Source: Acidobacteriota bacterium (GTDB lineage: Bacteria; Acidobacteriota; Terriglobia; Acidiferrales; UBA7541). From it: DNA of 64,000 bases. The translations under genes were made by a program, and so were the position numbers. Location: assembly GCA_003223215.1 (NCBI GenBank), contig QHYH01000084.1, positions 186,001-250,000 of the forward strand. Reading direction: 5' to 3'. Within the stretch, counting starts at the first letter, position 1. Every line of letters starts with the position of its first letter. The notes under the pieces were generated by a model that had not been told where the DNA came from, made no database searches, and was given only the letters and a program-made list of their open reading frames with translations. Positions 39,634-48,852 of the stretch are shown here, piece by piece.

Positions 39634-40838
39634 TTACTGGAAGAAGTCGGCCATGGGGAGCCGCGTCGAGGCGCCCCCAAGTCCCGAGGTGTTCAGTCCA
39701 AACGCCTCGGCGAGCGTGCGCAGGATGTTGGCTCCATCGTAGGTGTTGTTGTAGTTGGCGGGGTCACCAGCCGTGGACTGGTACGCCATCTTGCTCCGCG
39801 TGCTGATGAGCACGGTTTCGATTTGACCGCCGCAGCCTTGTCCGACCGTCGTGGTAGTGCAGTTGGGGCTGCCCGAACTGTCGTTTTCGTCGAAAGTGAC
39901 GATGAGCAAGCCGTCGCCTCCCGGTTGAAAGTAGCTGCTGGCGAGAAGCGGTGTGATGACAGTTTTCAGCCAGCTGTCGAAAGTGGACGCGGACGTGTCG
40001 TGCCCGTCATCGGTGCCGTTCGAGGAGAGCCAGGAGAGATTCGGGAGCGTATTATTGGCCAGGTCCGTGGCGAATTGGCTGAAACAAACAAGGTTGGCCT
40101 TGTTGATGTTTGTAAAGTACTCGAGCGGGTCGTGGCGCACGTAGTAGGTCCCGCTATTCAGGGCCCCGCAGCCGTTACCCGTCTCGACGTAGTCTTTCCA
40201 GGTCTTGCCCGCCTTCTCCACCTCCATGGCAATGTTGTCGGAGGAGCGGGGCAAGCTCGAAGGCGTCTGGCTGTCGTTATTGGTAAAGATTTGTCCCGCC
40301 GTGAAGACCTCGTAGTTGCCGATCGAAGGATGGGTATCGGCCGAATATTTGGTGGCGAGCCCGTACTGATTGGCGAGGAGGTCAAATACGGCATGTTGCT
40401 GCTGTTATAGGTACTGCTATAGGCGCTGTTTTCTCCGATGACGATAAACACATGCCCAAACTGCGGCATCGTGGACGTGGTGTTCACGGTGAGCGTGGCT
40501 GCATTGCTGGTCACGTTTCCCGCCACGTTGCTGACCACGACGACGAACTGCGCGCCGTTATCGGAAGAAGTCGTTGGCGGCGTCGTGTACGTCGCGGAAG
40601 TTGCGCCGCTAATCGCCGCTCCGTTTTTGTTCCACTGATAGCTCAACGGAGCAGCTCCGGTAGCGGTAACGCTGAAGGACGCCGTCTGACCGCTGGTGAC
40701 GGTTTGACTGGCCGGCGGAACCACGATTCGGGGAGCGCTTGGAAGATTGGAAGCGGTGCTACCTGCGCATCCTGCCGTGAAAAGGCCCACCATGCTGATG
40801 GCGAGCAATACAACCAGAGTCCGAAGGCGCATAACCAT
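39634..40838 (-). pseudogene. Phosphoesterase (phospholipase C/acid phosphatase type) with Ig-like domain, frameshifted
   Basis: Two overlapping frames form one protein. The first part has a lipoprotein-like signal (ISMVGLFTAGCAG), an Ig-like domain (PASQTVTSGQTASFSVTATG ... GAAPLSYQWNKNG) and the start of a PF04185-type phosphoesterase (FGHVFIVIGENSAYSSTYNS). The second frame supplies HPSIGNYEVFTAGQ, PNLSWLSSNGTDDGHD, IVTFDENDSSGSPNC and the C-terminus. The switch is at about 40375-40381: one C added to ACCTCCTCGCC would restore one reading of about 400 residues. Either a real mutation or an assembly error. If intact it would be an exported phosphoesterase. Confidence 0.82.
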
Positions 40839-41134
40839 ACCTCAAAATGATTTTCTGGCTAGGAACGCGCGGGGGCGGGGGTGGCGCGAAGGTCTTGCGT
40901 GCCAATGCTTGCGAATGACGCAGCGTTGTAGGGTCCGCGAAATGCCACCAACCTGTCAATCAAGCGAAGACCTTAGCGCGCCGGAGGATTGCGCTGAATT
41001 TCCACCTGCGTAGCACCTGAAAGCAGCGCAGGGTCGCACCCACCCTCCCATGGCCAGCTTCTTGCTTGCTTTCCGCGGGCGGTATAGGCTTTTCGCCTTG
41101 GGGACTGAAATCGCGAAACGCAGGTTGAGGAATC

Positions 41135-42325
41135 ATGACTGAGGCGACCAAGAAGTTGAATATACGCACACGTCGTGTTGCCGTGGCGCTCGTTTTGGCG
41201 CTTTCCTGCGCGGCAATCGCGGCTTTCGCGCAAACTTCCCAAGATTCCCGGCTGGCACAAAAACGCGGCGCACATTTGCGCCACGGCATCAACCTGAGCG
41301 AATGGTTCGCGCAGGTGTATGACCAGAAGGCCTACACCAAGGAGCACTTTGAAACGTGGACCACGGCGCAGGACATCGCCCTGATCAAGGCGATGGAGTT
41401 CGATCATGTCCGGCTGAGCGTCAATCCAGAGCCAATGTTCCGCCGCAAAGAGGCAGACAGAATTCCCGAGGACTACCTGGGATATCTGGATGCCGCGGTC
41501 AAGATGATTCTGGATCAGGGGCTCGCAGTAATCATCGACATCCACCCGGATTCGGACTTCAAGGAGAAATTGGCGAACGACAACGAGTTTGTCGAGCAGT
41601 TCGCCGATTTCTGGCGGGCGCTCGCAAGACACTATTCTTCGTGGAACGCGGATCTGGTTTTTTTCGAGGTTCTGAATGAACCCGAGTTCCGCGACCGCTA
41701 CCGCTGGGAGGGCGTACAGTCCAACTTAGCCGTGGCCATTCGCGAAGGCGCGCCGGCCCAGACCATCGTCCTTGCAGGGGCCAACTGGTCCGCCGACAAT
41801 GAACTGCTTTTCATCGAGCCCCTGCGCGACCCGAATATCATTTATAACTTCCATTTTTACGACCCGCACGTCTTCACCCATCAGGGCGCCAACTGGAGCA
41901 CCAACTTCGTGCACTACCTGAAAGATCTGCCCTATCCTTCGACTCCTGAGAACGTTCAGCAAGCCGCCGCATTGGTGCCCGACGCTGTGAATCGTCTCCT
42001 GGTCATCCGGTATGGCATGGACCGTTGGAGCGTCGCGCGAATTGACGACGAGATTTCCCAAATTGCCGCTTGGGGAAAACGCTGGAACGTGCCGCTAACA
42101 TGCAACGAGTTCGGCGTATACCGCAAAGCGGCCTTGCCCAAAGATCGCGCCGCTTGGATTTCCGACGTGCGGACCACGCTTGAAAAGTATGGCATCGGAT
42201 GGACCATGTGGGACTACAGCGGGGGATTCGCCGTGGCGGTGAAACAAGACGGCCGGGCGGTACCCGACGCGTTGACGGTGAAAGCCCTGGGCCGCACCAT
42301 GCCCGCGCCTCAGCCGCAGAAGTGA
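41135..42325 (+). CDS. Glycoside hydrolase family 5 (endoglucanase-like)
   Basis: An exported (beta/alpha)8 glycosidase of 396 residues. The signal segment VAVALVLALSCAAIAAFAQ is followed by GINLSEWF, FDHVRLSVNPEPMF, VIIDIHPDSDF, the acid/base motif FFEVLNEPEF (Glu182), YNFHFYDPHVF and the nucleophile motif LTCNEFGVY (Glu325). Both catalytic glutamates are in place. The likely substrates are beta-1,4 or related glucans or mannans. A broken toxin gene on the opposite strand runs toward its 3' end. Confidence 0.93.
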   Translation: MTEATKKLNIRTRRVAVALVLALSCAAIAAFAQTSQDSRLAQKRGAHLRHGINLSEWFAQVYDQKAYTKEHFETWTTAQDIALIKAMEFDHVRLSVNPEPMFRRKEADRIPEDYLGYLDAAVKMILDQGLAVIIDIHPDSDFKEKLANDNEFVEQFADFWRALARHYSSWNADLVFFEVLNEPEFRDRYRWEGVQSNLAVAIREGAPAQTIVLAGANWSADNELLFIEPLRDPNIIYNFHFYDPHVFTHQGANWSTNFVHYLKDLPYPSTPENVQQAAALVPDAVNRLLVIRYGMDRWSVARIDDEISQIAAWGKRWNVPLTCNEFGVYRKAALPKDRAAWISDVRTTLEKYGIGWTMWDYSGGFAVAVKQDGRAVPDALTVKALGRTMPAPQPQK

Positions 42326-42344
42326 AGGGCATAGCTGTCCAGGC

Positions 42345-42747
42345 CCAATTCTTGAAGGCATTGAAGAGATCCGCTCCAAGCAGTGCGAAATCGGAAGGAT
42401 TGCGCGTGGCAACCTTTAATCGATGTACACGCGCAGTCGCGGCAATCATGGCATTTTCTTCGAGAAGATGCTCGGACCCGCGTGAGCTAAGCCCGGCCCA
42501 TTCGCGAAAGCAAGCTGCATCCATTGAGAGCAGGTTGCGTGAAGCTTCCATTTGGTCGAGCCAGACTTTGATTTCTCGCCCCTTGTCCGCGTTCCGCCTT
42601 CGAGTGTGCTCGATACCGCGCTGGAGTTTCCCCATTGTGACGGCGGAGATATAGATCTGATCTTCGCGAAGACTTTGCAGCCAGGCTACGACTCCGCCGT
42701 GCGGCTTTGGCTTGCGGAGTTCGGAAACGACACCGGTGTCCGAGCAC
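42345..42747 (-). pseudogene. PIN-domain toxin (FitB/VapC-like), frameshifted
   Basis: Translation on the minus strand gives VSELRKPKPHGGVVAWLQSL, ISAVTMGKLQRGIEHTRRRN, MIAATARVHRLKVATRNPSD and FNAFKNW, the layout of a PIN ribonuclease toxin. Its expected first strand (VLDTGVVSELR, with the metal-binding Asp) is out of frame: removing one base of the CC at 42740-42741 joins it. In addition no stop follows the family end. The frame runs on to 42003 antisense to the GH5 gene. It follows the Phd antitoxin gene, whose stop lies about 10 bp before the toxin start. Confidence 0.75.
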
Positions 42748-42756
42748 GATAATGAA

Positions 42757-43014
42757 TCACTGGAATTCGACCACCTTGCGGCGCTTCAGCGCGCCGCGTT
42801 TCGGAGCTAGATTCTGAAAGCAAGGGCTGGGACCAAGCAGCAAACTCTTCAATGTGGGCCGCGCGGCCTGTTCGAGCCGCCTCCAGTCTTGGATGGGCAC
42901 GAGTACGGCCGTCTCCACGCCGCGGCGCGTGACGATTTGCGACCCTTTCTTCAAGGCTGTGTTTAGGAATTTTGTGAAGCGCGCCTTTGCGTCCTGCAAT
43001 TGCCAAGAAGCCAT
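42757..43014 (-). CDS. Phd/YefM-type antitoxin
   Basis: The product has 85 residues: MASWQLQDAKARFTKFLNTA, then KKGSQIVTRRGVETAVLVPIQDW and a C-terminal toxin-binding tail ending KRRKVVEF. This is the Phd/YefM fold that represses its own operon and neutralises a PIN or RelE-type toxin. Its partner downstream is the frameshifted PIN gene at 42345-42747. A leader of about 150 bp separates it from the divergent GNAT gene. Confidence 0.88.
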   Translation of the reverse strand: MASWQLQDAKARFTKFLNTALKKGSQIVTRRGVETAVLVPIQDWRRLEQAARPTLKSLLLGPSPCFQNLAPKRGALKRRKVVEFQ

Positions 43015-43166
43015 GACTCCCCTCCCTCAGTTCATTTGGCACACCAACTAGTCAGATGTCTAGTCATAACTCTCAAGCAAATCGCTGCTCGGTTGGCGGA
43101 AGTCCAGGAATGCGCTTCGGGGACTAGCTGAGAGCCCGCCATTCTGGACTACAATCCGGGGCAGCC

Positions 43167-43649
43167 ATGCCGCTCACCCTTCGGTCGTATGGGCCGCGCG
43201 ACTTCGCGGCGCTGCACAAGCTGGACCAATCGTGTTTTCCGGCGGGAATTTCCTATTCGAAGATCACCCTTCGCTATTTTTTGACCTTGCCCTCGGCCGA
43301 TTGCGTCGTCGCGGAAGATGGCGGGCGCATCGTCGGGTTCATCGTGAGCGAGGAAAATCCGCCGTTAGCGCACATCATTACGCTCGACGTGGATGCGAAG
43401 CACCGCCGGCACGGCGTTGCTAGCGCGCTCTTGGAGACGCTCGAGGGCAACCTGGCCTTGCGCGGCGTACGCTCCATCTTGTTGGAAACCGCAACCAATA
43501 ATGAACCTGCGGTTGCCTTCTGGAAGAGTCGCGGCTATCGTATCGAGGCGACTTTGAAGCGCTATTATCTCGGCCGCATTGACGCTTACGAGATGCGGAA
43601 AATTCTGCCGGCGACGTTAAATCTACAACCGGTAAAAAAGGAATCCTAA
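43167..43649 (+). CDS. GNAT-family N-acetyltransferase
   Basis: The product has 160 residues. The acetyl-CoA-binding core has LDVDAKHRRHGVASALLETL with the R/Q-x-x-G-x-G/A loop. It is followed by ILLETATNNEPAVAFWKSRG and YRIEATLKRYYLGRIDAYEM, as in RimI-like acetyltransferases. Substrate is unknown; the RimI-like C-terminus suggests an N-terminal amine of a protein or a small molecule. Its stop is 4 bp before uppP, so the two are co-transcribed. Confidence 0.88.
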   Translation: MPLTLRSYGPRDFAALHKLDQSCFPAGISYSKITLRYFLTLPSADCVVAEDGGRIVGFIVSEENPPLAHIITLDVDAKHRRHGVASALLETLEGNLALRGVRSILLETATNNEPAVAFWKSRGYRIEATLKRYYLGRIDAYEMRKILPATLNLQPVKKES

Positions 43650-43652
43650 TCA

Positions 43653-44495
43653 ATGCCGCTCTATCAGGCGATTATCCTTGCCTTGGTGCAAGCGTTGACG
43701 GAATTTCTACCCATCAGCAGCACGGCGCATCTGATTATTTTCCCGTGGCTTGCTGGATGGCCGGACCCCGGACTGGCATTTGATGTGGCGCTGCACGCAG
43801 GAACTCTGCTCGCGCTGATTCTGTACTTCTTCAAGGATTGGCTGACACTGCTTTTGTGCGGATTTGGAATGAACTACCCGGCGACGGCGCCCATCGAGGA
43901 GGTCGCGCACTACCGGAAGATGTTCTGGTATCTGGTGATCGGAACGATTCCCGCCGGCGTGGCCGGGTTGCTATTCCATCACGAAATTGAAGAGAAGTTG
44001 CGCCAGCCAACGATTATCGGCATTTCGGTCGTGCTGATTGCCCTGCTGATGTGGTGGGCGGATTCCAAAAAGGACCTTACGCGCAAAGAGGGCGAATCCA
44101 CCTTGGGAGATGCGCTCGTGATCGGGACGGCGCAAGCGCTGGCATTGTGGCCGGGAGTTTCACGATCCGGAATCACCATTACCGCGGGACTGTTTCGCCG
44201 ACTGACCAGGGCCGCGGCAACTCGCTTTTCGTTCATCCTGTCCGTGCCGGCGATCACCGGCGCGGTGGTGATGGAGCTTCCCAAACTGATCAAGATGCAC
44301 AAAGCCGGCGCCCTCGATTTGCCACTCTCGACGCTCGTCGTCAGTGTGCTCGTTTCCGGCGTCGCTGGCTATTTCGTCATCGCCTTTTTCCTGCGTTACG
44401 TGCAAACACGCACCCTGAAAGTATTTGTTGTCTACCGCCTTGTGTTTGGTATCATGATCCTGGTTTGGGCGTTCCTCCAGGCGGGATTGCGCTAG
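43653..44495 (+). CDS. uppP: Undecaprenyl-diphosphatase
   Basis: An inner-membrane enzyme that dephosphorylates undecaprenyl diphosphate to recycle the lipid carrier of peptidoglycan synthesis. The 280-residue product has motif 1 ALTEFLPISSTAHLI, and motif 2 WPGVSRSGITITAG with the catalytic Arg/Ser. About eight transmembrane helices are typical of BacA/UppP. It is translated directly after the GNAT gene and 50 bp before ftsK on the same strand. Confidence 0.96.
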   Translation: MPLYQAIILALVQALTEFLPISSTAHLIIFPWLAGWPDPGLAFDVALHAGTLLALILYFFKDWLTLLLCGFGMNYPATAPIEEVAHYRKMFWYLVIGTIPAGVAGLLFHHEIEEKLRQPTIIGISVVLIALLMWWADSKKDLTRKEGESTLGDALVIGTAQALALWPGVSRSGITITAGLFRRLTRAAATRFSFILSVPAITGAVVMELPKLIKMHKAGALDLPLSTLVVSVLVSGVAGYFVIAFFLRYVQTRTLKVFVVYRLVFGIMILVWAFLQAGLR

Positions 44496-44545
44496 CGCCA
44501 GCACCCGCCCCGCACTCAGCCTTCCCCAGAAGCTGAGGAGATCCT

Positions 44546-46915
44546 GTGCGCCTTCTTAGTCCGACTGAAAACAAGCGACTGAACGAATTGGTAGGCTTTT
44601 TATGTATTTCGCTGGCGGTTTTGATTGCGCTGGCGCTGATTTCCTATTCCCCGCGAGACGTTTCGTTTAACGTTAGCGCGCAGACGGCCGACAGCGGAGT
44701 GACCAACAACTGGATGGGCCCGGTCGGCGCGCATGCTTCGGACCTGCTCTTCCAGATTTTCGGCTTTGCCGGGTTTCTTCTGCCCATGGCGATCGCCGTG
44801 CTGGGCTGGCGATGGTGCCGCAGCCGGGCTATCGATTCGCAATCCGCCACCCTGGGCGGCTACTTCTTACTGCTGGTTTCCCTGCCATCGCTGCTGGCGC
44901 TGTTTCCCTTCCCCGCCGTGCGCGGTGCCATTCCCGCTGGCGGGACGGTTGGCTCGTTGATTTCGACCGAATTGCTCGCAGGGTTCAACTTCTGGGGAGC
45001 CCTCTTGGTCGCCGTGGCCCTTTTCTTCACGTCCTTGTTTATGACTACACGATTCTCCTTTGCCGGAACACATGCTTGGGCGACCGGGCCGAAAGGGCCG
45101 ATCGGCGCCGTCGAACGCCTAGGCCTTCTCAAGAGGGCCCAAACGCGCTGGCAGAACTGGCGCGAGCGCCGCGAGCAGGAGCGTATGCGCCGCCGAGTCG
45201 AAGAATCGCGCCTTTCCGGAAGAAAGCCTGTGCCGCCACAAGCGATCAACCGAACTGCCCTTCTCGAAACCGGTGGCGCCTTGGCCGATCAGTCGGAACC
45301 GGAAGCTGCTGACGAAGACAGCAAGTCCAGCGTCGCGAAAGCGCCGATTTTTGTTTTTCATCGCGATACGGAAAAACCAGCAGTCAAGAAAACCGGCGAG
45401 CCCAAGATTGCGAAGGGCAACCAGAGTTACAAACTTCCTCCTCCTTCTCTGCTGCACGAAGGCGAGCGCGGCGGGAAGCTCGACGAAGAGGAATTGAAGC
45501 AGCGCGCGCGTGCCATCGAAGCCAAGTGCCAGGAATTCGACGTCCAGGGACGCGTCACGCAGATCAACCCCGGCCCTGTCGTAACCACGTTCGAATTCAA
45601 GCCGGAAGCCGGCATCAAGTACAGCCGGATTATTAGCCTCACCGAAGATTTGTGCCTGGCCCTGCAAGCCGAATCCATCCTGATCGAGCGCATTCCCGGC
45701 AAGTCCACCATCGGCATCGAGGTCCCGAACGACAAGCGCCAGACGATCGCGCTGCGTGAAATCATCGAAGCCCCGGAGTTCATTCATTCCCCAAGCAAGC
45801 TGACCCTGGCCATGGGACGTGACCTGCACGGGCGGATTCGCGTGACGGAATTGGCCGCCATGCCGCACCTGCTCATTGCCGGTTCGACGGGTACCGGCAA
45901 GAGCGTGTTCATCAACTCGCTCATGCTGTCCATCCTGTTCAAGGCCAGCCCGGACGAAGTGAAAATGGTGCTTGTTGATCCCAAACGTTTGGAACTGAGT
46001 CTTTACGAGAACATTCCGCATTTGATAGCGCCGGTCGTCACGGATCCGAAAATAGCTTCGAACGTTTTACGGAACGCTACGCGCGAGATGGAGAACCGTC
46101 TAAAACTGCTGGCACAGCGCGGCGTTCGCAATATCGACCAGTACAACCGCACGTTCAAGAAAGAACAGTCGCTCTCGCTCTTCGACAATGTCGAAGAGTC
46201 GGAGCACAAGCCGCTTCCCTACCTCATCATCGTTATCGACGAATTGGCCGACTTGATGATGGTCGATACCAACAATGTGGAAGAATCCATCACCCGGCTG
46301 GCGCAGATGGCGCGCGCCGTAGGCATTCATTTGATTCTCGCGACGCAGCGGCCCTCGGTCGACGTCATCACCGGCTTAATCAAAGCGAACTTCCCCGCCC
46401 GTATCTCTTTCCGAGTGGCTAGCAAGGTCGACTCGCGCACCATTCTCGATTCGAACGGTGCAGAATCGTTGCTTGGCCGCGGCGACATGCTCTACTTGCC
46501 GGCAGGCTCGGCGCGATTGCACCGGATTCACGGCCCGCTGGTCACGGAAGACGAAATCACCGAAGTCTGCGATTTCTGGCGCGAGCAAGCGCAAGCAAAA
46601 TATCAAGAAGAGCTGCTCGAAGCACCCAAGGAGGAGAATGGCAAGGCCGCCGAAGGAGCAGGCGAACCCGATTCGGATGGCGGCGACGACGTCGACGACG
46701 ACTTGTATCAGGATGCCGTTCGCGTCGTTTGCGACGCCGGACGCGCTTCCACTTCCACGTTGCAGCGCCGCCTGCGGATCGGCTACGGCCGGGCCGCGCG
46801 CTTGATCGACCTCATGGAAAAAGATGGCATCGTCGGCCCCCCCGACGGCACCAAGCCGCGCGAGGTTTTGAAAAACCGCAACTGGATGAAAGAATTCGAT
46901 GCGTCGCAGCATTAG
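44546..46915 (+). CDS. ftsK: DNA translocase FtsK/SpoIIIE
   Basis: A septal DNA pump that clears and aligns chromosome ends at division. The 789-residue product has four N-terminal transmembrane helices (first: LVGFLCISLAVLIALALIS) and a charged linker of about 150 residues. The alpha/beta RecA-like motor follows with Walker A AGSTGTGKSVF (Lys452), Walker B YLIIVIDELADLMM, ILATQRPSVDVITGLIKAN and a C-terminal gamma winged helix (LYQDAVRVVCDAGRASTSTL, QRRLRIGYGRAARLID) that reads KOPS-like sequences. Start: GTG at 44546 with GAGGAG upstream. The 3' end overlaps the next gene by 17 bp. Confidence 0.96.
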   Translation: MRLLSPTENKRLNELVGFLCISLAVLIALALISYSPRDVSFNVSAQTADSGVTNNWMGPVGAHASDLLFQIFGFAGFLLPMAIAVLGWRWCRSRAIDSQSATLGGYFLLLVSLPSLLALFPFPAVRGAIPAGGTVGSLISTELLAGFNFWGALLVAVALFFTSLFMTTRFSFAGTHAWATGPKGPIGAVERLGLLKRAQTRWQNWRERREQERMRRRVEESRLSGRKPVPPQAINRTALLETGGALADQSEPEAADEDSKSSVAKAPIFVFHRDTEKPAVKKTGEPKIAKGNQSYKLPPPSLLHEGERGGKLDEEELKQRARAIEAKCQEFDVQGRVTQINPGPVVTTFEFKPEAGIKYSRIISLTEDLCLALQAESILIERIPGKSTIGIEVPNDKRQTIALREIIEAPEFIHSPSKLTLAMGRDLHGRIRVTELAAMPHLLIAGSTGTGKSVFINSLMLSILFKASPDEVKMVLVDPKRLELSLYENIPHLIAPVVTDPKIASNVLRNATREMENRLKLLAQRGVRNIDQYNRTFKKEQSLSLFDNVEESEHKPLPYLIIVIDELADLMMVDTNNVEESITRLAQMARAVGIHLILATQRPSVDVITGLIKANFPARISFRVASKVDSRTILDSNGAESLLGRGDMLYLPAGSARLHRIHGPLVTEDEITEVCDFWREQAQAKYQEELLEAPKEENGKAAEGAGEPDSDGGDDVDDDLYQDAVRVVCDAGRASTSTLQRRLRIGYGRAARLIDLMEKDGIVGPPDGTKPREVLKNRNWMKEFDASQH

Positions 46916-47492
46916 ATGGCACAAACGCGGCGCTGTGACATTTCTGGCGATCCTGATGCTGCCAGCTGCCATTTGTCGCGCTTCGCCGGCGATGACTGGG
47001 AAGTTTTGGGCCCAGTTTGCCGCCTCTTCTACGCCTCAAAATGGATTACCGGATGGCTACGATCCCCGTCGCGATCCGGAAAAAGACCTGGATGCTGCGC
47101 GCGGGGAGGCGAAAAAAGCCGGCAAAAACATTTTCGTCGAAGTAGGCGGCGAGTGGTGCACCTGGTGCCACATTCTCGACCGCTTCTTTCACGAACATCC
47201 CAATCTTGAGGCGCTTCGCGACAAAAATTACGTTCCCATGAAGGTGAGCATGAGCCAGGAGAATCCCAACCGCGCGTTTTTCTCTCGCTTCCCCTACATT
47301 CATGGGTATCCGCATATCTTCATTTTGGACGCCGAGGGGAAATTGATTCGCTCACAACCAACCAAAGTGCTCGAGGACGGCCAAAGTTACAACGCAAAGC
47401 GGTTTCAGAAATTGCTGGAGCAGTGCGCCCCGAAGCGGCAGCGCGTAGCGCGCGCTGTCCTGTCAAGCCATCTAAGAAAATACGCAATGTAA
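46899..47492 (+). CDS. Exported thioredoxin-like protein
   Basis: The product has 197 residues with a signal peptide (GAVTFLAILMLPAAICRASP). A thioredoxin-fold domain follows with the redox site GGEWCTWCHILDRFF (Cys87, Cys90) and the cis-Pro region IHGYPHIFILDAEGKLIRSQ. The CTWC dipeptide resembles the DsbD-gamma/thioredoxin-7 class rather than cytosolic thioredoxin. It overlaps the ftsK 3' end and is probably translationally coupled. Partner unknown. The island boundary (tRNA-Phe) follows 65 bp downstream. Confidence 0.85.
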   Translation: MRRSIRWHKRGAVTFLAILMLPAAICRASPAMTGKFWAQFAASSTPQNGLPDGYDPRRDPEKDLDAARGEAKKAGKNIFVEVGGEWCTWCHILDRFFHEHPNLEALRDKNYVPMKVSMSQENPNRAFFSRFPYIHGYPHIFILDAEGKLIRSQPTKVLEDGQSYNAKRFQKLLEQCAPKRQRVARAVLSSHLRKYAM

Positions 47493-47557
47493 CCTAATGT
47501 AACCGCAACTGTTTGACTCTTCCTTCTGTGAACCCTAAAATTGAAGGGCCAAATGTT

Positions 47558-47632
47558 GCCGGGGTAGCTCATTGGTAGAGCGCTGCCCTGAAAAGGCAGG
47601 CGTAGCCAGTTCGATTCTGGCCCCCGGCACCA
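47558..47632 (+). tRNA. tRNA-Phe (GAA)
   Basis: A 75-nt cloverleaf including encoded CCA. The acceptor GCCGGGG pairs with CCCCGGC. The D-arm is GCTC...GAGC and the anticodon stem is CTGCC/GGCAG around the loop CTGAAAA, giving anticodon GAA. The T-arm is GCCAG TTCGATT CTGGC. The discriminator is A followed by CCA. It is the left border of the accessory island. The antisense strand is read by the last part of the adjacent recombinase frame. Confidence 0.97.
47619..47632 (+). repeat. Attachment-site core at the tRNA-Phe 3' end (reference copy)
   Basis: The 14-nt sequence ggcccccggcacca forms the end of the tRNA T-arm, acceptor arm and CCA. The same sequence, whole or shortened, recurs at 49002-49012, 51087-51100, 57045-57056 and 58344-58357. 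tRNA 3' ends are classical integration sites, and the island begins immediately to the right. Confidence 0.75.
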
Positions 47633-47685
47633 TCGGAATGCGCCAACTCTTCTTCACCAAAGAAATCTACTTTGCCATGAGCAAG

Positions 47686-48739
47686 ATACGTTTTTTTTTC
47701 CGTTTTCGTTCGTTGCTTCTAGGGTCAGTTGGCCAACGCGCTCGGCAAGCGCCTCGTGCGCCTCCTGGATGTTTTCAGGGCGCGCCAATAGCTCCCGAAT
47801 TTTCGACAGTCGTGACACCGCAAATTCCCTCAACTCTTCGAGCTTTGCGCGCAACGATCCCGGTGCGGGCTCGAGAAGCTTGTCTGTGATGGCGCGCAAT
47901 TCTTTTTCCCGCTCTCCAATCGCGTTCATGATGCTCTGAGACTGCTGGCCTTGCGCTATCGAGTCCGTAAGGCGCTTGAGTTCCAAATCGAGTTCCTGTT
48001 TCCGCTGACGCATTCGCGCAAGCTCTGCGTCCAGCCCGGCATACTGCTCGCTCAGGGCTTCTTCCATCTTCGCGACGGCATAATCGACCACCTCAGTCTT
48101 GCGGACGGATTCAGACAAGCCTTTCAGCAAGCTCTCTTCGAGTTCATCCCGGCGAACGAGTAGCGAATTTGAGCAAACGGTGACCCCGCGTTGATGATGG
48201 AGCGAGCAGCCGTAGCGATCCGCACCATTGCGACCGCGCCCACTGACGAGAGTGATGCTACCGCCACACTCGGCGCACTTCAGCAAACCAGAAAACAGAT
48301 AACGCCTTGGGCCAACAATCAGTCCGGAACTCTCCTGGCCTGGCCTGCCAAGTGTCCGCTTGACCTTCTCAAATCTTCGCCCCGCTGCCGCAAACAGTTC
48401 ATCGGAGACGATCCGGAGATGAGGTGTGTCGAGCGTTGTCCATGATTCAGGGCGCGGCCTGTAGACTCGCTTGCTTGTGCCAGGTACGCGCAATTTGCGT
48501 TTTGTATTCCAGATCGTCTTGCCGACATATTTACGATTCAACAGGACATGACGGACAGAGGAAAGGCACCATGAGCGACTGAAGCGGCCCTTCTGTGGTT
48601 GCGGAGCCAAGACGCCTAGCCAGATTCAGCGCATAGCCGGAAGATGCGCTGTACAATTTCCGCTTGTTCCCTATTCACTTCCAGCTTCGCACTCCCGTCC
48701 CCGTTCTTGACTGACGTATAGCCGAAGCACCTGCCTCCC
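47686..48739. repeat. Direct repeat, recombinase fragment, left copy
   Basis: About 1.05 kb that matches 54629-55719 nearly base for base by eye, apart from a deletion near 48615 and scattered substitutions. The similarity starts at ATACGTTTT and ends at GCACCTGCCTCCC. The two copies lie in the same orientation and bracket the toxin-antitoxin and TOTE segment. Confidence 0.88.
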
Positions 48740-48852
48740 GTGTGGAGTCCGCGAAGGGCAAGCCCTTGCATTCCTCGATGCGTTTTTTGTCCAAGTTCGC
48801 GCCAGTACACTGCATCGATCAAACCGTGAACGCCGATGAGCAGTTCCGCCTG

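Noticed and set aside
47686-47705. Programmed frameshifting at the A9 run of recombinase copy 1
   Set aside because: A -1 shift at A-AAA-AAC leads quickly to a stop; the required change is +1. Copy 2 has no such A run, and both copies are already truncated, so simple mutation or a sequencing error is more likely.
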